Assembly (NCBI RefSeq): GCF_020149765.1
Contig: NZ_CP083809.1
Location: forward strand, 3,782,001-3,846,000
Origin: Pantoea agglomerans
GTDB taxonomy: Bacteria; Pseudomonadota; Gammaproteobacteria; Enterobacterales; Enterobacteriaceae
Direction: 5' to 3'
DNA: 64,000 bases
Shown here piece by piece: positions 1-16,522 of the stretch. A program made the position numbers and the translations under genes. Under the pieces are notes generated by a model that worked only from the letters and a program-made list of their open reading frames with translations, did not search any database and was not told where the DNA came from. Within the stretch, counting starts at the first letter, position 1, and each line of letters starts with the position of its first letter.

Positions 1-1
1 G

Positions 2-1755
<1,754 letters not shown>

Positions 1756-1812
1756 CGCGGAACGCGCCGCGCAAAACGGGGCAACATCCCGCAACGCCGG
1801 TAAAAAGCGTGG

Positions 1813-1855
1813 AAAACGGCGCGCAGCGACAGACTTTCTCGCTCGCGCCGTTTTT
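1813..1855 (+). terminator. Rho-independent terminator after thiCE
   Basis: The arms AAAACGGCGCG-C-AGCGA and TCGCT-CGCGCCGTTTTT pair over 16 base pairs with one bulged C and end in a T run. It sits 58 bases after the thiE stop. A second short GC-rich palindrome (1891-1906) lies just beyond the end of the convergent MocR gene and may serve that gene. Confidence 0.75.
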
Positions 1856-1938
1856 CTGCCGCGCTACAGTGGCTTTCGCCGGGTATTCCGCCCGGCCAGG
1901 GCCGGGACCTCCCCTTCACCCACTCCGGCCCTGCCTCA

Positions 1939-3408
1939 CTATTTCGTCAGGAGGGTTTCATGCTGCAGGGAGTCTGGAGAGTGTTCGCTCGCGCAGGCGG
2001 CTATCGCGCGCTCGACGGCCTGGCCTACTTTTTCCAGCGCCTTTTCGACATGCTCATCCGGCGTTACCGCAAAGCTCAATCGCAGGCAGTTGCGATATTT
2101 TCCCGACGCGGAGAACAGCGATCCAACCGCAATCTGAATATGCGAATCGCGCAGCTCGCGATTAAGCCGCACGGCGTCAAACGCTTCCGGCAGTTCGACC
2201 CACATCATAAAGCCGCCCTGCGGACGCGACACGCAGATGCCGCAGGGAAAATAGTGGCGCACCCAGCAGCTAAAGCAGTCGTAGTGGCGCTGGTAGAGCT
2301 GGCGCATGCGCCGCAGATGCGGCTGATAGTAGCCCTGGCGAATAAACTCCGCCATGGCATGCTGCGCCAGCGTGTTGCTCGAGCCGGTGGCGATATATTT
2401 CATATGCAGCACGCGATCGCGATAGCGTCCCGGCGCAACCCAGCCGATACGCAGGCCAGGCGCGACCGTTTTCGAAAAAGAGCTGCACAGCAGCACCCGA
2501 CCATCCAGATCGAGCGATTTCAGGGTGGATGGTCGCGGATACTCCCAGGCCAGCTCGCCGTATACGTCATCCTCAATCACCGCCACGTCAAAACGCTGCG
2601 CCAGCGTCAGCAGCGCGCGCTTGCGCGACTCCGGCATAATAAAGCCCAGCGGATTATTACAGTTGGGCACCACCATCACCGCCTTAATAGGCCACTGCTC
2701 AAACGCCAGTTCAAGCGCCTCCAGGCTGATACCGGTGACCGAATCGGTAGGGATCTCAATGGCGCGAATGCCGAAGCCGCGCAGGGTCTGCATGATGCCG
2801 TGAAACGACGGCGACTCCACCGCGATAATATCGCCCGGCTCGCATACCGCGCGGATCGAAACCGACAGCGCCTCATGGCAGCCGGTGGTAATAACGATAT
2901 CGTCAACCGACAGCTGGCAGCCGCTGTCGATCGCCAGCCGCGCCACCTGTTCGCGCAGAACGGTGACGCCATACAGATTGTCGTAGCTGAGGATCTGCGT
3001 TTCCTGCCGCTGCGCCTGGCGGCTGAGGATTTTCCACAGCGGCTTAAGGGTAGGCTGCGTGAGGTTAGGCATACCGCTACCCAGCTGCAGCACATCGCCT
3101 TCAAGACGACTCTCAAGCAGATCCAGCACCGATTCCCACTGCGTAATCTCAACAGGACGCTGCACCGGACGCGTCAGCGCCGGAACCGGCGGCGTAGCCT
3201 TACGCGGCGCGACGAAATAGCCGGAACGCGGCTGCGGCGTAATCAGCTGCTTCTCCTCCAGCACGTGGTACGCCTGCTGCACGGTGCTGATGCTGACGCC
3301 GTGCTCAAGGCTCAGCGTACGCACTGAAGGCAGCTTCTCGCCGCTGCGATAGAGGCCCTGCTCGATGCGCTGCGCCAGATGCATCGCCAGCTGTTGATAA
3401 CGCGTCAT
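1939..3408 (-). CDS. MocR-family regulator (GntR HTH fused to aminotransferase fold), YjiR-like
   Basis: A 489-residue protein with an N-terminal GntR-type winged helix (residues ~1-70, including the LPSVRTLS and SISTVQQAY helices) fused to a type I aminotransferase-like domain. The PLP-binding lysine is K313 in SSFSKTVAPG, and NNPLG and EDDVYGE motifs are present. MocR proteins are PLP- or amine-responsive transcription regulators rather than enzymes. The sequence resembles E. coli YjiR closely, from memory. It diverges from a DUF1127 gene and lies where E. coli has thiFSGH. Its regulatory target is unknown; the divergent small gene is the obvious candidate. It could also be called PdxR-like, but the YjiR resemblance is closer. 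Confidence 0.85.
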   Translation of the reverse strand: MTRYQQLAMHLAQRIEQGLYRSGEKLPSVRTLSLEHGVSISTVQQAYHVLEEKQLITPQPRSGYFVAPRKATPPVPALTRPVQRPVEITQWESVLDLLESRLEGDVLQLGSGMPNLTQPTLKPLWKILSRQAQRQETQILSYDNLYGVTVLREQVARLAIDSGCQLSVDDIVITTGCHEALSVSIRAVCEPGDIIAVESPSFHGIMQTLRGFGIRAIEIPTDSVTGISLEALELAFEQWPIKAVMVVPNCNNPLGFIMPESRKRALLTLAQRFDVAVIEDDVYGELAWEYPRPSTLKSLDLDGRVLLCSSFSKTVAPGLRIGWVAPGRYRDRVLHMKYIATGSSNTLAQHAMAEFIRQGYYQPHLRRMRQLYQRHYDCFSCWVRHYFPCGICVSRPQGGFMMWVELPEAFDAVRLNRELRDSHIQIAVGSLFSASGKYRNCLRLSFAVTPDEHVEKALEKVGQAVERAIAACASEHSPDSLQHETLLTK

Positions 3409-3420
3409 GTTCGGCTCCCG

Positions 3421-3546
3421 TCAGGCAGAGAAGTAAAGAAGCAGTACAGAAAGACTATTTTTTTACCATTCAGAGGCCGCCTGCGGCAATCTGTATGTTA
3501 AATAAAGTCGAATTTTGCGTCTGTATCCTTTCGGCCATCAGGCAGA
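3421..3546. promoter_or_regulatory. Candidate control region between MocR regulator and DUF1127 gene
   Basis: The 173-base divergent intergenic region carries two exact copies of TCAGGCAGA (3421-3429 and 3538-3546), 117 bases apart, plus two CTGTAT words. MocR regulators commonly bind spaced direct repeats, so these are plausible operator halves. This is inference; no promoter elements were matched with confidence. Confidence 0.3.
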
Positions 3547-3581
3547 AACTACTTCTCAGTTCACCTGATGAGGAAATTAAA

Positions 3582-3773
3582 ATGGGATACGAAGAAAACT
3601 GCGCGGCGAAACCTTTTTCAGTAACGCCCTGGCATCTGCTGCGCGCCATCGCGCAAGGCATCAAAGCGATCCACCAGCGGCGTAAGACGCGTCAGATCCT
3701 GCTGCACCTCAGCGATGCGCAACTCAAAGATATTGGTTTGACGCGCGGCGATATTGAAAGCGAGCGACGCTAG
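3582..3773 (+). CDS. Small DUF1127 protein, YjiS-like
   Basis: A 63-residue basic protein with the DUF1127 signature near its C-terminus (LSDAQLKDIGLTRGDIE). I start it at the ATG at 3582, preceded by GAGG at a good distance; an upstream in-frame ATG at 3495 would add 29 residues with no family resemblance and no clear ribosome binding site. The function of DUF1127 proteins is mostly unknown; some alphaproteobacterial members affect RNA turnover or phosphate and carbon metabolism. In E. coli the DUF1127 gene yjiS sits beside yjiR, the same pairing as here. Confidence 0.8.
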   Translation: MGYEENCAAKPFSVTPWHLLRAIAQGIKAIHQRRKTRQILLHLSDAQLKDIGLTRGDIESERR

Positions 3774-3818
3774 CGTGCTGAATCTTTATAAAGCGCGCCC
3801 TGTGCTCTGTTTCACCCT

Positions 3819-3847
3819 GGCAGGCAGAGCGTTCCTGTCTGCCTGCC
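3819..3847. terminator. Perfect 10-bp hairpin between convergent genes
   Basis: GGCAGGCAGA and TCTGCCTGCC form a perfect stem around a 9-base loop, between the end of the DUF1127 gene and the end of the convergent LysR gene. There is no T run on either side, so it would be a weak intrinsic terminator; it may instead protect transcript 3' ends. Confidence 0.5.
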
Positions 3848-3870
3848 ACTCCTGCGTTCAGGCTCGATAG

Positions 3871-4806
3871 TTACACCAGGGATTCATAAGGCGAGAAAAG
3901 CGTCATTAAAAAATCGATAACCGTCTGCGTACGTCGCGGCGTTAGCCGCCGCTCCAGACGCAGCACCCACATATTTGTTCTCTCTGTTCGCCAGGCTTTT
4001 AAGATCTCGACCACCGCGCCGCTGGCGAAATCAGATGCGCCAAGCCACGCAGGCGCCCAGCCGATGCCGATGCCGGCGCGAACCATCTGCCATACAGCCT
4101 GGCCGTCGTCGAACAGATAGCGCGAGGCGGGCTCCCAGCGTACCGCGCTGCCCTCTTCAGGTGAACGAAAACGCCAGGCGTCCGCCCGTCCTTTATTGAG
4201 ATTCCAGAACCCGATCTGACTATGCGCGCTGAGTTCAAAAGGCGTAGAGGGCTCGCCGTGCTGCGCCAGATAGCCCGGCGTGGCGCAGGCGACCCAGGGA
4301 AAGCTAAAGAGCTTACGGGCGGAGTGGCCGGGCCAGGCTTCCAGCGGGCCGGAGCGGATCGCGAAATCATAGCCGCCGCTCGCTAAATCCACCATCGCGT
4401 CGCTGAAGTGCATTTCCAAGGAGATCTCGGGATGCGCGGCAAGAAAGGCGGGCAGCGCTGGCATAATACAGGCTCGGCCGAAAGCGGATGGAACGGAAAG
4501 GCGCACCCGGCCGCTGGCGCCCTCGCCCTCGATGCCGCTCAGAGCCTTCTCCACCTGATTAACCTCCTCCAGCAGCCCGCGCGCCAGCATCAGCATCCTC
4601 TCGCCCTCGTCGGTCAGCGACAGCGCGTGCGTGGTGCGGTGCAGCAGGCGCACGCCATGCTGACCCTCGAACCGGCTTAACGCTTTGGAGACGGCCGAGG
4701 TGGTTGTGCCGGCGCGGCGTGCGGCCTCGGCAAAGGATCCCGCTTCCACGATACGCGCGAACCAGAGCAGCTGAGTCAGGCTGGATGAAAAGAGCGGTGT
4801 TGCCAT
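3871..4806 (-). CDS. LysR-family transcriptional regulator
   Basis: A 311-residue LysR-type regulator. The N-terminal winged helix-turn-helix (residues ~10-68) contains SFAEAARRAGTTTSAVSKALSR, followed by the linker helix and a two-lobed effector domain (RVRLSVPSAFGRACIMPALPAFL, then DLASGGYDFAIRSG). This pattern is typical of the large subgroup that governs a single divergent gene. It is transcribed away from a small YCII-like gene 85 bases off, and that gene is its likely target. The effector cannot be told from sequence. Confidence 0.9.
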   Translation of the reverse strand: MATPLFSSSLTQLLWFARIVEAGSFAEAARRAGTTTSAVSKALSRFEGQHGVRLLHRTTHALSLTDEGERMLMLARGLLEEVNQVEKALSGIEGEGASGRVRLSVPSAFGRACIMPALPAFLAAHPEISLEMHFSDAMVDLASGGYDFAIRSGPLEAWPGHSARKLFSFPWVACATPGYLAQHGEPSTPFELSAHSQIGFWNLNKGRADAWRFRSPEEGSAVRWEPASRYLFDDGQAVWQMVRAGIGIGWAPAWLGASDFASGAVVEILKAWRTERTNMWVLRLERRLTPRRTQTVIDFLMTLFSPYESLV

Positions 4807-4891
4807 CTGGTCAATATCTCCTTGCTGCGAGGCAGCCTACAGGCGCCTGGTTTCGGCTGTTAACGTTGAGCCTCTGACAGGAGATCATGAT

Positions 4892-5191
4892 ATGAAATTT
4901 TTAGTGTTGCTCACACCCGTCGCCGATTGCGAACCGGCGGAGTTCAGGCCTTGTGCGGTGCCAGAAATGCAGACGGTATGGCATGACCATAAGGCGGGCG
5001 CGCTGCGGGAGATCGACTTCTCCGCCAGCCCGCTGATTATCGGCGCCATTTATGAAACCTCAGCCCGTGACGAACTGGAAACATTAGTGACCCGTCTTCC
5101 GATGGTCAAGGCGGGTTTGCTCTCTCTACAGATCGTTGAAATGGGCCCAATGCACAGCTTCGAGCTGCTGTTCGCGCCCGCTGCGGCATAG
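4892..5191 (+). CDS. Small YCII/muconolactone-isomerase-like protein, function unknown
   Basis: A 99-residue protein starting MKFLVLLTPV, with a beta-alpha-beta layout and a short sequence reminiscent of the dimeric alpha-beta barrel families (YCII, muconolactone isomerase). AGGAG lies ten bases before the ATG. I see no catalytic residues that identify a reaction. The gene is divergent from the LysR gene, and its transcript ends before the rpoC terminator, which points inward from the other side. The family assignment is tentative. Confidence 0.6.
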   Translation: MKFLVLLTPVADCEPAEFRPCAVPEMQTVWHDHKAGALREIDFSASPLIIGAIYETSARDELETLVTRLPMVKAGLLSLQIVEMGPMHSFELLFAPAAA

Positions 5192-5253
5192 GTCACGCCC
5201 TCTCCAGAGAGGCTATTGCCCAGCCGTTATCATCAGGTTGCTTTTGCATAGCT

Positions 5254-5283
5254 AAAAAAAAACCCTGCCGAGGCAGGGTTTTT
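5254..5283 (-). terminator. Terminator of the rpoBC operon
   Basis: AACCCTGCC, a GA loop and GGCAGGGTT form a stem with an A run on one side and a T run on the other, so it works in both directions. It lies 17 bases after the rpoC stop codon and also closes the convergent YCII-like gene. Confidence 0.9.
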
Positions 5284-5299
5284 ATTACGCGAAGAGCGA

Positions 5300-9523
<4,224 letters not shown>

Positions 9524-9602
9524 GGATTAGCTCCCGTCGGAGTGGAACTCTCAGGGGCGCGCAGCCGAAACTGCGCGCCCCGTAACCAGTACTTGCGAGT
9601 GC

Positions 9603-12600
9603 TTACTCGTCTTCCAGCTCGATGTTGATGCCCAGCGAGCGAATCTCTTTCAACAGTACGTTGAAGGATTCCGGCATGCCCGGTTCCATCTGATGGTTGC
9701 CGTCGACGATGTTTTTATACATCTTCGTACGACCGTTCACGTCATCAGACTTAACGGTAAGCATTTCCTGCAGGGTATATGCCGCGCCGTATGCTTCCAG
9801 CGCCCACACTTCCATCTCACCGAAGCGCTGACCACCGAACTGTGCTTTACCACCCAGCGGCTGCTGAGTAACCAGGCTGTAAGAACCGGTGGAACGCGCA
9901 TGCATCTTGTCATCAACCAGGTGGTTCAGTTTCAGCATGTACATGTAGCCAACGGTAACCGGACGCTCGAACTGCTCACCGGTACGGCCGTCAAACAGCG
10001 TGATCTGGCCAGAAGTCGGCAAATCGCCAAGCTGCAGCAGCTCTTTGATTTCGCTCTCTTTCGCACCGTCGAACACCGGCGTTGCGATCGGCATACCTTT
10101 CTTCAGGTTCTCGGCCAGACGCAACACTTCATCATCAGAGAAGGTGTTGAGGTCAACGCGCTGACGCACGTCCGCGCCCAGGTCATAGGCACGCTGGATG
10201 AATTCGCGCAGTTTCGCGACTTCTTCCTGACGCTTCAGCATGGCGTTGATCTTGTCGCCGATGCCTTTTGCCGCCATACCCAGATGCGTTTCCAGGATCT
10301 GACCGATGTTCATACGTGACGGTACGCCCAGCGGGTTCAGTACGATGTCGACCGGCGTGCCGTTCTCGTCGTAAGGCATATCTTCGATCGGGTTGATCTT
10401 AGAGATAACACCTTTGTTACCGTGACGGCCTGCCATCTTGTCGCCCGGCTGAATCTGACGTTTAACGGCCAGATAGACCTTAACGATTTTCAGCACGCCC
10501 GGCGCGAGGTCATCGCCCTGAGTGATCTTACGACGCTTGGCTTCGAGCTTTTTCTCAAACTCGTGCTTCAGTTCGTCGTACTGCTCAGCCAGCTGCTCCA
10601 GCGCGTTCTGCTTCTCTTCGTCGGTCAGGCCCAGCTCCAGCCAGCGCTCGCGCGGCAGCTTGTCGAGCTTGTCGGCTTCTACGCCGCCAGAGATCAGCAC
10701 GGCCTGGATACGGCCAAACAGGCCCGCTTCGAGGATCTGCAGTTCTTCAGACAGGTCTTTCTTCGCCTGCTTCAGCTGCATCTCTTCGATTTCCAGCGCA
10801 CGCTTGTCTTTTTCCACGCCATCGCGGGTAAAGACCTGTACGTCGATAACGGTACCAGACACGCCGTTCGGCACGCGCAGCGACGAATCTTTCACGTCGG
10901 ACGCTTTTTCGCCGAAGATAGCGCGCAGCAGTTTCTCTTCTGGCGTCAGCTGGGTTTCACCTTTCGGCGTAACCTTGCCCACCAGGATATCGCCGCCGGT
11001 TACTTCCGCACCGATATAAACGATGCCGGATTCATCCAGTTTGGAGAGCGCAGCTTCACCCACGTTCGGGATATCAGCGGTGATCTCTTCTGGCCCCAGC
11101 TTGGTGTCACGAGACACGCACGCCAGTTCCTGAATATGGATGGTGGTGAAACGGTCTTCCTGAACCACACGCTCGGAAACGAGGATGGAGTCTTCGAAGT
11201 TGTAGCCGTTCCACGGCATGAACGCGACGCGCATGTTCTGGCCAAGCGCCAGTTCGCCCAGGTCGGTTGACGGACCGTCAGCCAGCACGTCGCCGCGCTC
11301 GACCGGCTCGCCCAGCGACACACACGGCATCTGGTTGATGCAGGTGTTCTGGTTAGAACGGGTGTACTTAGTCAGGTTGTAGATGTCGATACCCGCTTCG
11401 CCCGGATACATCTCATCTTCGTTAACTTTGATAACGATACGAGAAGCATCAACGTACTGAACGGTACCGCCACGTTTCGCTACGGCGGTTACGCCGGAGT
11501 CAACCGCTACCGCGCGCTCCATACCGGTACCTACCAGCGGCTTGTCAGCGCGCAGAGTTGGTACGGCCTGACGTTGCATGTTCGCACCCATCAGGGCGCG
11601 GTTAGCATCATCGTGCTCCAGGAACGGGATCAGTGACGCACCGACAGAAACCACCTGCTGGGTGGAAACGTCCATGTAGTCAACCTGATCGCGGCTGAAC
11701 AGGCTCGATTCGCCTTTGCTACGGCAGGTGACGAGGTCATCAACAAAGTGACCTTCTTCATCCAGCTGGGCGTTCGCCTGAGCGATAACGTAGTTACCCT
11801 CTTCGATTGCAGAGAGGTAATGGATTTCGTCAGAAACCACGCCGTCGATAACGCGACGATACGGCGTTTCCAGGAATCCGTACTCGTTGGTCTGCGCGTA
11901 CACAGACAGCGAGTTGATCAGACCGATGTTCGGACCTTCAGGGGTTTCGATTGGACATACGCGACCGTAGTGCGTCGGGTGTACGTCTCGAACTTCGAAG
12001 CCGGCGCGCTCACGCGTCAGGCCGCCTGGGCCGAGTGCAGAGATACGACGCTTATGCGTAATCTCTGACAGCGGGTTGTTCTGATCCATAAACTGAGAGA
12101 GCTGGCTGGAGCCAAAGAACTCTTTCACCGCCGCCGAAATCGGCTTGGCGTTGATCATGTCCTGCGGCATCAGCGTGTCGAGGTCGCCCAGCGACAGACG
12201 CTCTTTCACCGCGCGCTCTACGCGAACCAGGCCAACGCGGAACTGGTTTTCCGCCATTTCGCCCACTGAACGAATACGACGGTTGCCGAGGTGGTCGATA
12301 TCGTCCACTTCGCCTTTACCGTTACGGATGTCGATCAGCTTCTTCATCACTTCGATGATGTCTTCTTTGCTCAGGATGCCTGAGCCTTCGATTTCATCAC
12401 GCAGCAGCGAACGGTTGAACTTCATGCGGCCGACAGCTGACAGATCGTAACGATCTTCTGAGAAGAACAGGTTCTCGAACAGGTTCTCAGCAGCTTCACG
12501 CGTCGGCGGCTCGCCAGGACGCATCATGCGGTAGATCTCAACCAGCGCGCTCAGGCGATCGTTGGTCGGGTCGACGCGCAGGGTCTCGGAGATGTACGGG

Positions 12601-13631
12601 CCGTGATCCAGATCGTTGGTGAACAGCGTTTCGATACGCTTGTGACCCGCCTGGCTCAGCTTGGCCAGCAGATCCATGGAAAGCTCCATGTTCGCCGGTA
12701 CGATCAGCTCGCCGGTGCTCTCGTCGATGTAATCTTTTGCGACCACTTTGCCCGCGATGTATTCAACCGGTACTTCGATGTGCTGAATACCATCTTTTTC
12801 CAGCTGACGAATGTGGCGCGCAGTGATGCGACGGCCTTTTTCGACGTAGACGTTGCCGTTGGCTTCGATATCGAAAGAGGCGGTTTCGCCGCGCAGGCGC
12901 TCTGGCACCAGCTCCATCTGCAGCTTGTTGTCGCGAATCTCAAACACCACTTTCTCGAAGAACAGATCGAGGATCTGCTCAGTGGTGTAGTTCAGCGCGC
13001 GCAGAATGATACTGGCCGGCAGCTTACGACGACGGTCGATACGTACGAACAGGTTGTCTTTCGGGTCGAACTCGAAGTCGAGCCATGAACCGCGATAAGG
13101 AATGATGCGTGCGTTATAGAGCACTTTACCCGATGAGTGGGTTTTACCTTTATCGCTGTCGAAGAAGACGCCAGGACTACGATGCAGCTGAGAAACGATA
13201 ACGCGTTCGGTACCGTTGATAACAAAGGTACCGTTGTCGGTCATGAGCGGGATTTCGCCCATGTAGACTTCTTGTTCTTTAATGTCTTTTACGGTGCCTT
13301 CCGGCGCTTCGCGCTCGTAGATCACCAGACGCAGCTTGACGCGCAGCGGAGCTGAGAACGTCACGCCACGAATCTGACACTCTTTAACGTCAAAGACGGG
13401 TTCGCCCAGACGGTAGCTGACGTATTGCAGCTCGGAGTTACCGCTGTAACTCTGAATGGGGAAGACGGAACGGAAGGCTGCTTCCAGTCCGTACTGACCT
13501 TCCGAATCTTGCTCGATAAACTTCTGGAACGAGTCAAGCTGGATAGAAAGGAGATAAGGTATGTCCAGTACTTGCGGACGTTTACCAAAATCCTTACGAA
13601 TACGTTTTTTCTCGGTATAGGAGTAAACCAT
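9603..13631 (-). CDS. rpoB: RNA polymerase beta subunit
   Basis: 1342 residues, identical in length to E. coli RpoB. The rifampicin-binding segment around residues 507-533 reads as the E. coli wild type ([17 protein letters not shown], then [13 protein letters not shown]), so no rifampicin-resistance substitution is present there. The KxxxGRHGNKG active-centre motif is intact. It lies downstream of rplL, separated by the attenuator region, and is co-transcribed with rpoC. Confidence 0.99.
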   Translation of the reverse strand: MVYSYTEKKRIRKDFGKRPQVLDIPYLLSIQLDSFQKFIEQDSEGQYGLEAAFRSVFPIQSYSGNSELQYVSYRLGEPVFDVKECQIRGVTFSAPLRVKLRLVIYEREAPEGTVKDIKEQEVYMGEIPLMTDNGTFVINGTERVIVSQLHRSPGVFFDSDKGKTHSSGKVLYNARIIPYRGSWLDFEFDPKDNLFVRIDRRRKLPASIILRALNYTTEQILDLFFEKVVFEIRDNKLQMELVPERLRGETASFDIEANGNVYVEKGRRITARHIRQLEKDGIQHIEVPVEYIAGKVVAKDYIDESTGELIVPANMELSMDLLAKLSQAGHKRIETLFTNDLDHGPYISETLRVDPTNDRLSALVEIYRMMRPGEPPTREAAENLFENLFFSEDRYDLSAVGRMKFNRSLLRDEIEGSGILSKEDIIEVMKKLIDIRNGKGEVDDIDHLGNRRIRSVGEMAENQFRVGLVRVERAVKERLSLGDLDTLMPQDMINAKPISAAVKEFFGSSQLSQFMDQNNPLSEITHKRRISALGPGGLTRERAGFEVRDVHPTHYGRVCPIETPEGPNIGLINSLSVYAQTNEYGFLETPYRRVIDGVVSDEIHYLSAIEEGNYVIAQANAQLDEEGHFVDDLVTCRSKGESSLFSRDQVDYMDVSTQQVVSVGASLIPFLEHDDANRALMGANMQRQAVPTLRADKPLVGTGMERAVAVDSGVTAVAKRGGTVQYVDASRIVIKVNEDEMYPGEAGIDIYNLTKYTRSNQNTCINQMPCVSLGEPVERGDVLADGPSTDLGELALGQNMRVAFMPWNGYNFEDSILVSERVVQEDRFTTIHIQELACVSRDTKLGPEEITADIPNVGEAALSKLDESGIVYIGAEVTGGDILVGKVTPKGETQLTPEEKLLRAIFGEKASDVKDSSLRVPNGVSGTVIDVQVFTRDGVEKDKRALEIEEMQLKQAKKDLSEELQILEAGLFGRIQAVLISGGVEADKLDKLPRERWLELGLTDEEKQNALEQLAEQYDELKHEFEKKLEAKRRKITQGDDLAPGVLKIVKVYLAVKRQIQPGDKMAGRHGNKGVISKINPIEDMPYDENGTPVDIVLNPLGVPSRMNIGQILETHLGMAAKGIGDKINAMLKRQEEVAKLREFIQRAYDLGADVRQRVDLNTFSDDEVLRLAENLKKGMPIATPVFDGAKESEIKELLQLGDLPTSGQITLFDGRTGEQFERPVTVGYMYMLKLNHLVDDKMHARSTGSYSLVTQQPLGGKAQFGGQRFGEMEVWALEAYGAAYTLQEMLTVKSDDVNGRTKMYKNIVDGNHQMEPGMPESFNVLLKEIRSLGINIELEDE

Positions 13632-13959
13632 AGGGTTCCTCAGCTAGCTGACAAGTCGACCCACGCTGTCCGTCCTGAAGGACAGTTCATGCAACACTAT
13701 TTTGTTTGATTCATGCGACACGGAGGTCACATGCAATACATCTTTCTATCACTCTTAAATCATTTCATTGCATTAGCATGGGCAGGGAACCCGCGCAGGA
13801 AAGCAGTATATTAAGTCGTCGATAGAAAAAGATATTGAAGAGCAGCGATGGACAAACAGTGCGAAACCCCATCAAGGCTCTTGAGCGCAAAAAGGCTGGT
13901 GACCCAAAAGCCACCAGCCATCAGCCTGATTTTACTCAGGCTGCAACCAAAAGGTTGTC
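13632..13959 (-). promoter_or_regulatory. rplL-rpoB intergenic region (attenuator and processing region)
   Basis: 328 bases without a gene. In E. coli this interval holds a partial terminator that lowers rpoBC transcription relative to the ribosomal protein genes, and an RNase III cleavage site. The terminator is visible here at 13889-13919. The remaining ~200 bases are AT-richer and contain complementary segments that could form the RNase III stem, but I did not resolve that stem. No open frame here is credible. Confidence 0.65.
13889..13919 (-). terminator. rplL-rpoB attenuator
   Basis: On the minus strand GGCTGGTG and CACCAGCC form an 8-bp stem followed by TTTTT, 41 bases after the rplL stop. 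Position and form match the known attenuator that lets only part of the polymerases continue into rpoBC. Confidence 0.85.
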
Positions 13960-14322
13960 TTACTTAACTTCAACTTCTGCGCCAGCTTCTTTCAGAGCAG
14001 CTTCAAGTGCAGCTGCGTCGTCTTTGCTGATGCCTTCTTTGATCACGCCAGTTGCTTCAACCAGGTCTTTGGCTTCTTTCAGGCCCAGACCAGTTGCGCT
14101 ACGTACGGCTTTGATTACAGCTACTTTGTTCGCGCCAGCAGATTTCAGAACGACGTCGAATTCAGTTTTCTCTTCAACAGCTTCAGCCGGGCCAGCAGCT
14201 ACAGCTACAGCGGCAGCAGCAGAAACGCCGAATTTTTCTTCCATAGCAGAAACCAGCTCAACTACTTCCATTACGGACATAGCGGCAACGGCTTCCAGAA
14301 TTTGATCTTTAGTGATAGACAT
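13960..14322 (-). CDS. rplL: Ribosomal protein L7/L12
   Basis: 120 residues (E. coli 121). The N-terminal dimerisation domain, the Ala-rich hinge ([16 protein letters not shown]) and the C-terminal factor-binding domain ([15 protein letters not shown]) are clear. L7/L12 forms the ribosomal stalk that recruits elongation factors. It follows rplJ after 66 bases and shares its transcript and L10-mediated control. Confidence 0.99.
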   Translation of the reverse strand: MSITKDQILEAVAAMSVMEVVELVSAMEEKFGVSAAAAVAVAAGPAEAVEEKTEFDVVLKSAGANKVAVIKAVRSATGLGLKEAKDLVEATGVIKEGISKDDAAALEAALKEAGAEVEVK

Positions 14323-14388
14323 GACAATTGTTCCTAAGAATCAGAAAAAGTTTATACGTTAGCAAGTGCGAAAGAAAAGAATCTGGCC

Positions 14389-14886
14389 TTAAGCCGCTTC
14401 TTTTGCATCGCGAACAGCAGCCAGAGTGCGGACCAGTTTGCCAGCAGCGGCTTCTTTCATGGTCGACATCAGACGTGCCAGTGCTTCTTCGTAAGTCGGC
14501 AGCGTTGCCAGACGGTCAATTTGTGCCGCCGGGATCAGCTCACCTTCAAAGGCTGCAGCTTTGACCTCAAATTTTGCATTCGCTTTCGCGAAATCTTTGA
14601 ACAGACGAGCAGCAGCGCCCGGGTGTTCCATAGAGTATGCAATCAGGGTCGGACCAACAAACGTGTCTTTCAGGCACTCGAACTGAGTACCTTCAACGAC
14701 GCGGCGCAGCAGGGTGTTACGAACAACACGCATGTAAACGCCAGCTTCACGACCTGCTTTACGCAGTTCGGTCATTTTATCAACGGTAACGCCGCGAGAA
14801 TCCGCAACAACCGCTGACAGCGCGCCTTTGGCTACTTCGCTGACTTCAGCAACAATCGCTTGTTTGTCTTGAAGATTTAATGCCAT
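14389..14886 (-). CDS. rplJ: Ribosomal protein L10
   Basis: 165 residues, the E. coli length. L10 anchors the L7/L12 dimers to 23S rRNA and represses its own operon translation by binding the leader. The start [22 protein letters not shown] matches the family, with AGGAGC shortly before the ATG. Confidence 0.99.
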   Translation of the reverse strand: MALNLQDKQAIVAEVSEVAKGALSAVVADSRGVTVDKMTELRKAGREAGVYMRVVRNTLLRRVVEGTQFECLKDTFVGPTLIAYSMEHPGAAARLFKDFAKANAKFEVKAAAFEGELIPAAQIDRLATLPTYEEALARLMSTMKEAAAGKLVRTLAAVRDAKEAA

Positions 14887-15195
14887 TAGCTTTTGCTCCT
14901 GGATTTTGGCCGGAGATGAATTTCTCCGGAACTCACTTCACCTACCGACCTAAAGGAAGGTAAGCGCTAAAACACGGTGAGCAGAATCCAGTTAAGAAAA
15001 AATTCTTTTTGGCTCTGTCACCGTCTACGCAGGGGATTAAGCGTCACATCCGAAGATGGGCCGCGCCTGCGGTCTTGGACGGAGGCCAGGAAAGGCCTGG
15101 CTCCAACCTACCCCGCTGTTTCCGCCGCGTCGCCGAAGCGAATGCGAAAGTCACAGCGAGATATAAATTCAGTGTCTGTTTTACCAGAACAACGG
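14887..15195 (-). promoter_or_regulatory. rplJ leader (L10 autoregulatory region)
   Basis: About 310 bases of untranslated leader separate the PL10 promoter from the rplJ start, with several GC-rich stem segments (for example GAGCCAGGCC with GGCCTGGCTC around 15090-15110). In E. coli the same region binds L10-(L7/L12)4 to block rplJ translation. Assignment is by position and length; the fold itself was not computed. Confidence 0.7.
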
Positions 15196-15202
15196 GCGTA
15201 AG

Positions 15203-15231
15203 ATTCTAGGTGAATTTTTCGCCCGTTTCAA
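15203..15231 (-). promoter_or_regulatory. Promoter PL10
   Basis: On the minus strand TTGAAA, a 17-base spacer and TAGAAT form a good sigma-70 promoter just after the rplA stop. Its position matches the E. coli rplJL promoter. Confidence 0.75.
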
Positions 15232-15238
15232 GCAGCAA

Positions 15239-16384
<1,146 letters not shown>

Positions 16385-16390
16385 TCAGTT

Positions 16391-16419
16391 GGGTATAGCG
16401 CCTGAAAAACAGGCTCCCC
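16391..16419 (-). promoter_or_regulatory. L1-binding site in the rplK leader
   Basis: On the minus strand GAGCCTG, a T-rich loop and CAGGCGC form a stem with flanking purines about 15 bases before the rplK start. This is the known target mimic of 23S rRNA bound by L1 for feedback repression in E. coli. Confidence 0.75.
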
Positions 16420-16462
16420 GTGATAACAGTTCACACGCTGTTGCCAGCGCATAAAAACAAAA

Positions 16463-16491
16463 GGCGCGAAATTATAGTTAAATTTCGCGCC
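16463..16491 (-). terminator. nusG terminator overlapping the rplK promoter
   Basis: GGCGCGAAATT and AATTTCGCGCC form an 11-bp perfect stem with a 7-base loop, followed on the minus strand by TTTTGTTTTT. It would end the secE-nusG transcript. The loop and stem contain the -10 box and spacer of the promoter annotated at 16471-16499. Confidence 0.75.
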
Positions 16492-16499
16492 TGCTGCAA
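16471..16499 (-). promoter_or_regulatory. Promoter PL11 for rplKA
   Basis: On the minus strand TTGCAG, a 17-base spacer and a consensus TATAAT. The spacing is ideal and the position matches the E. coli L11 promoter. Confidence 0.8.
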
Positions 16500-16522
16500 G
16501 AGTCAAAATGTGAGCAAGGTGA

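Noticed and set aside
12060..12125. Possible rifampicin-resistance change in rpoB
   Set aside because: The cluster I region reads as the E. coli wild-type sequence.
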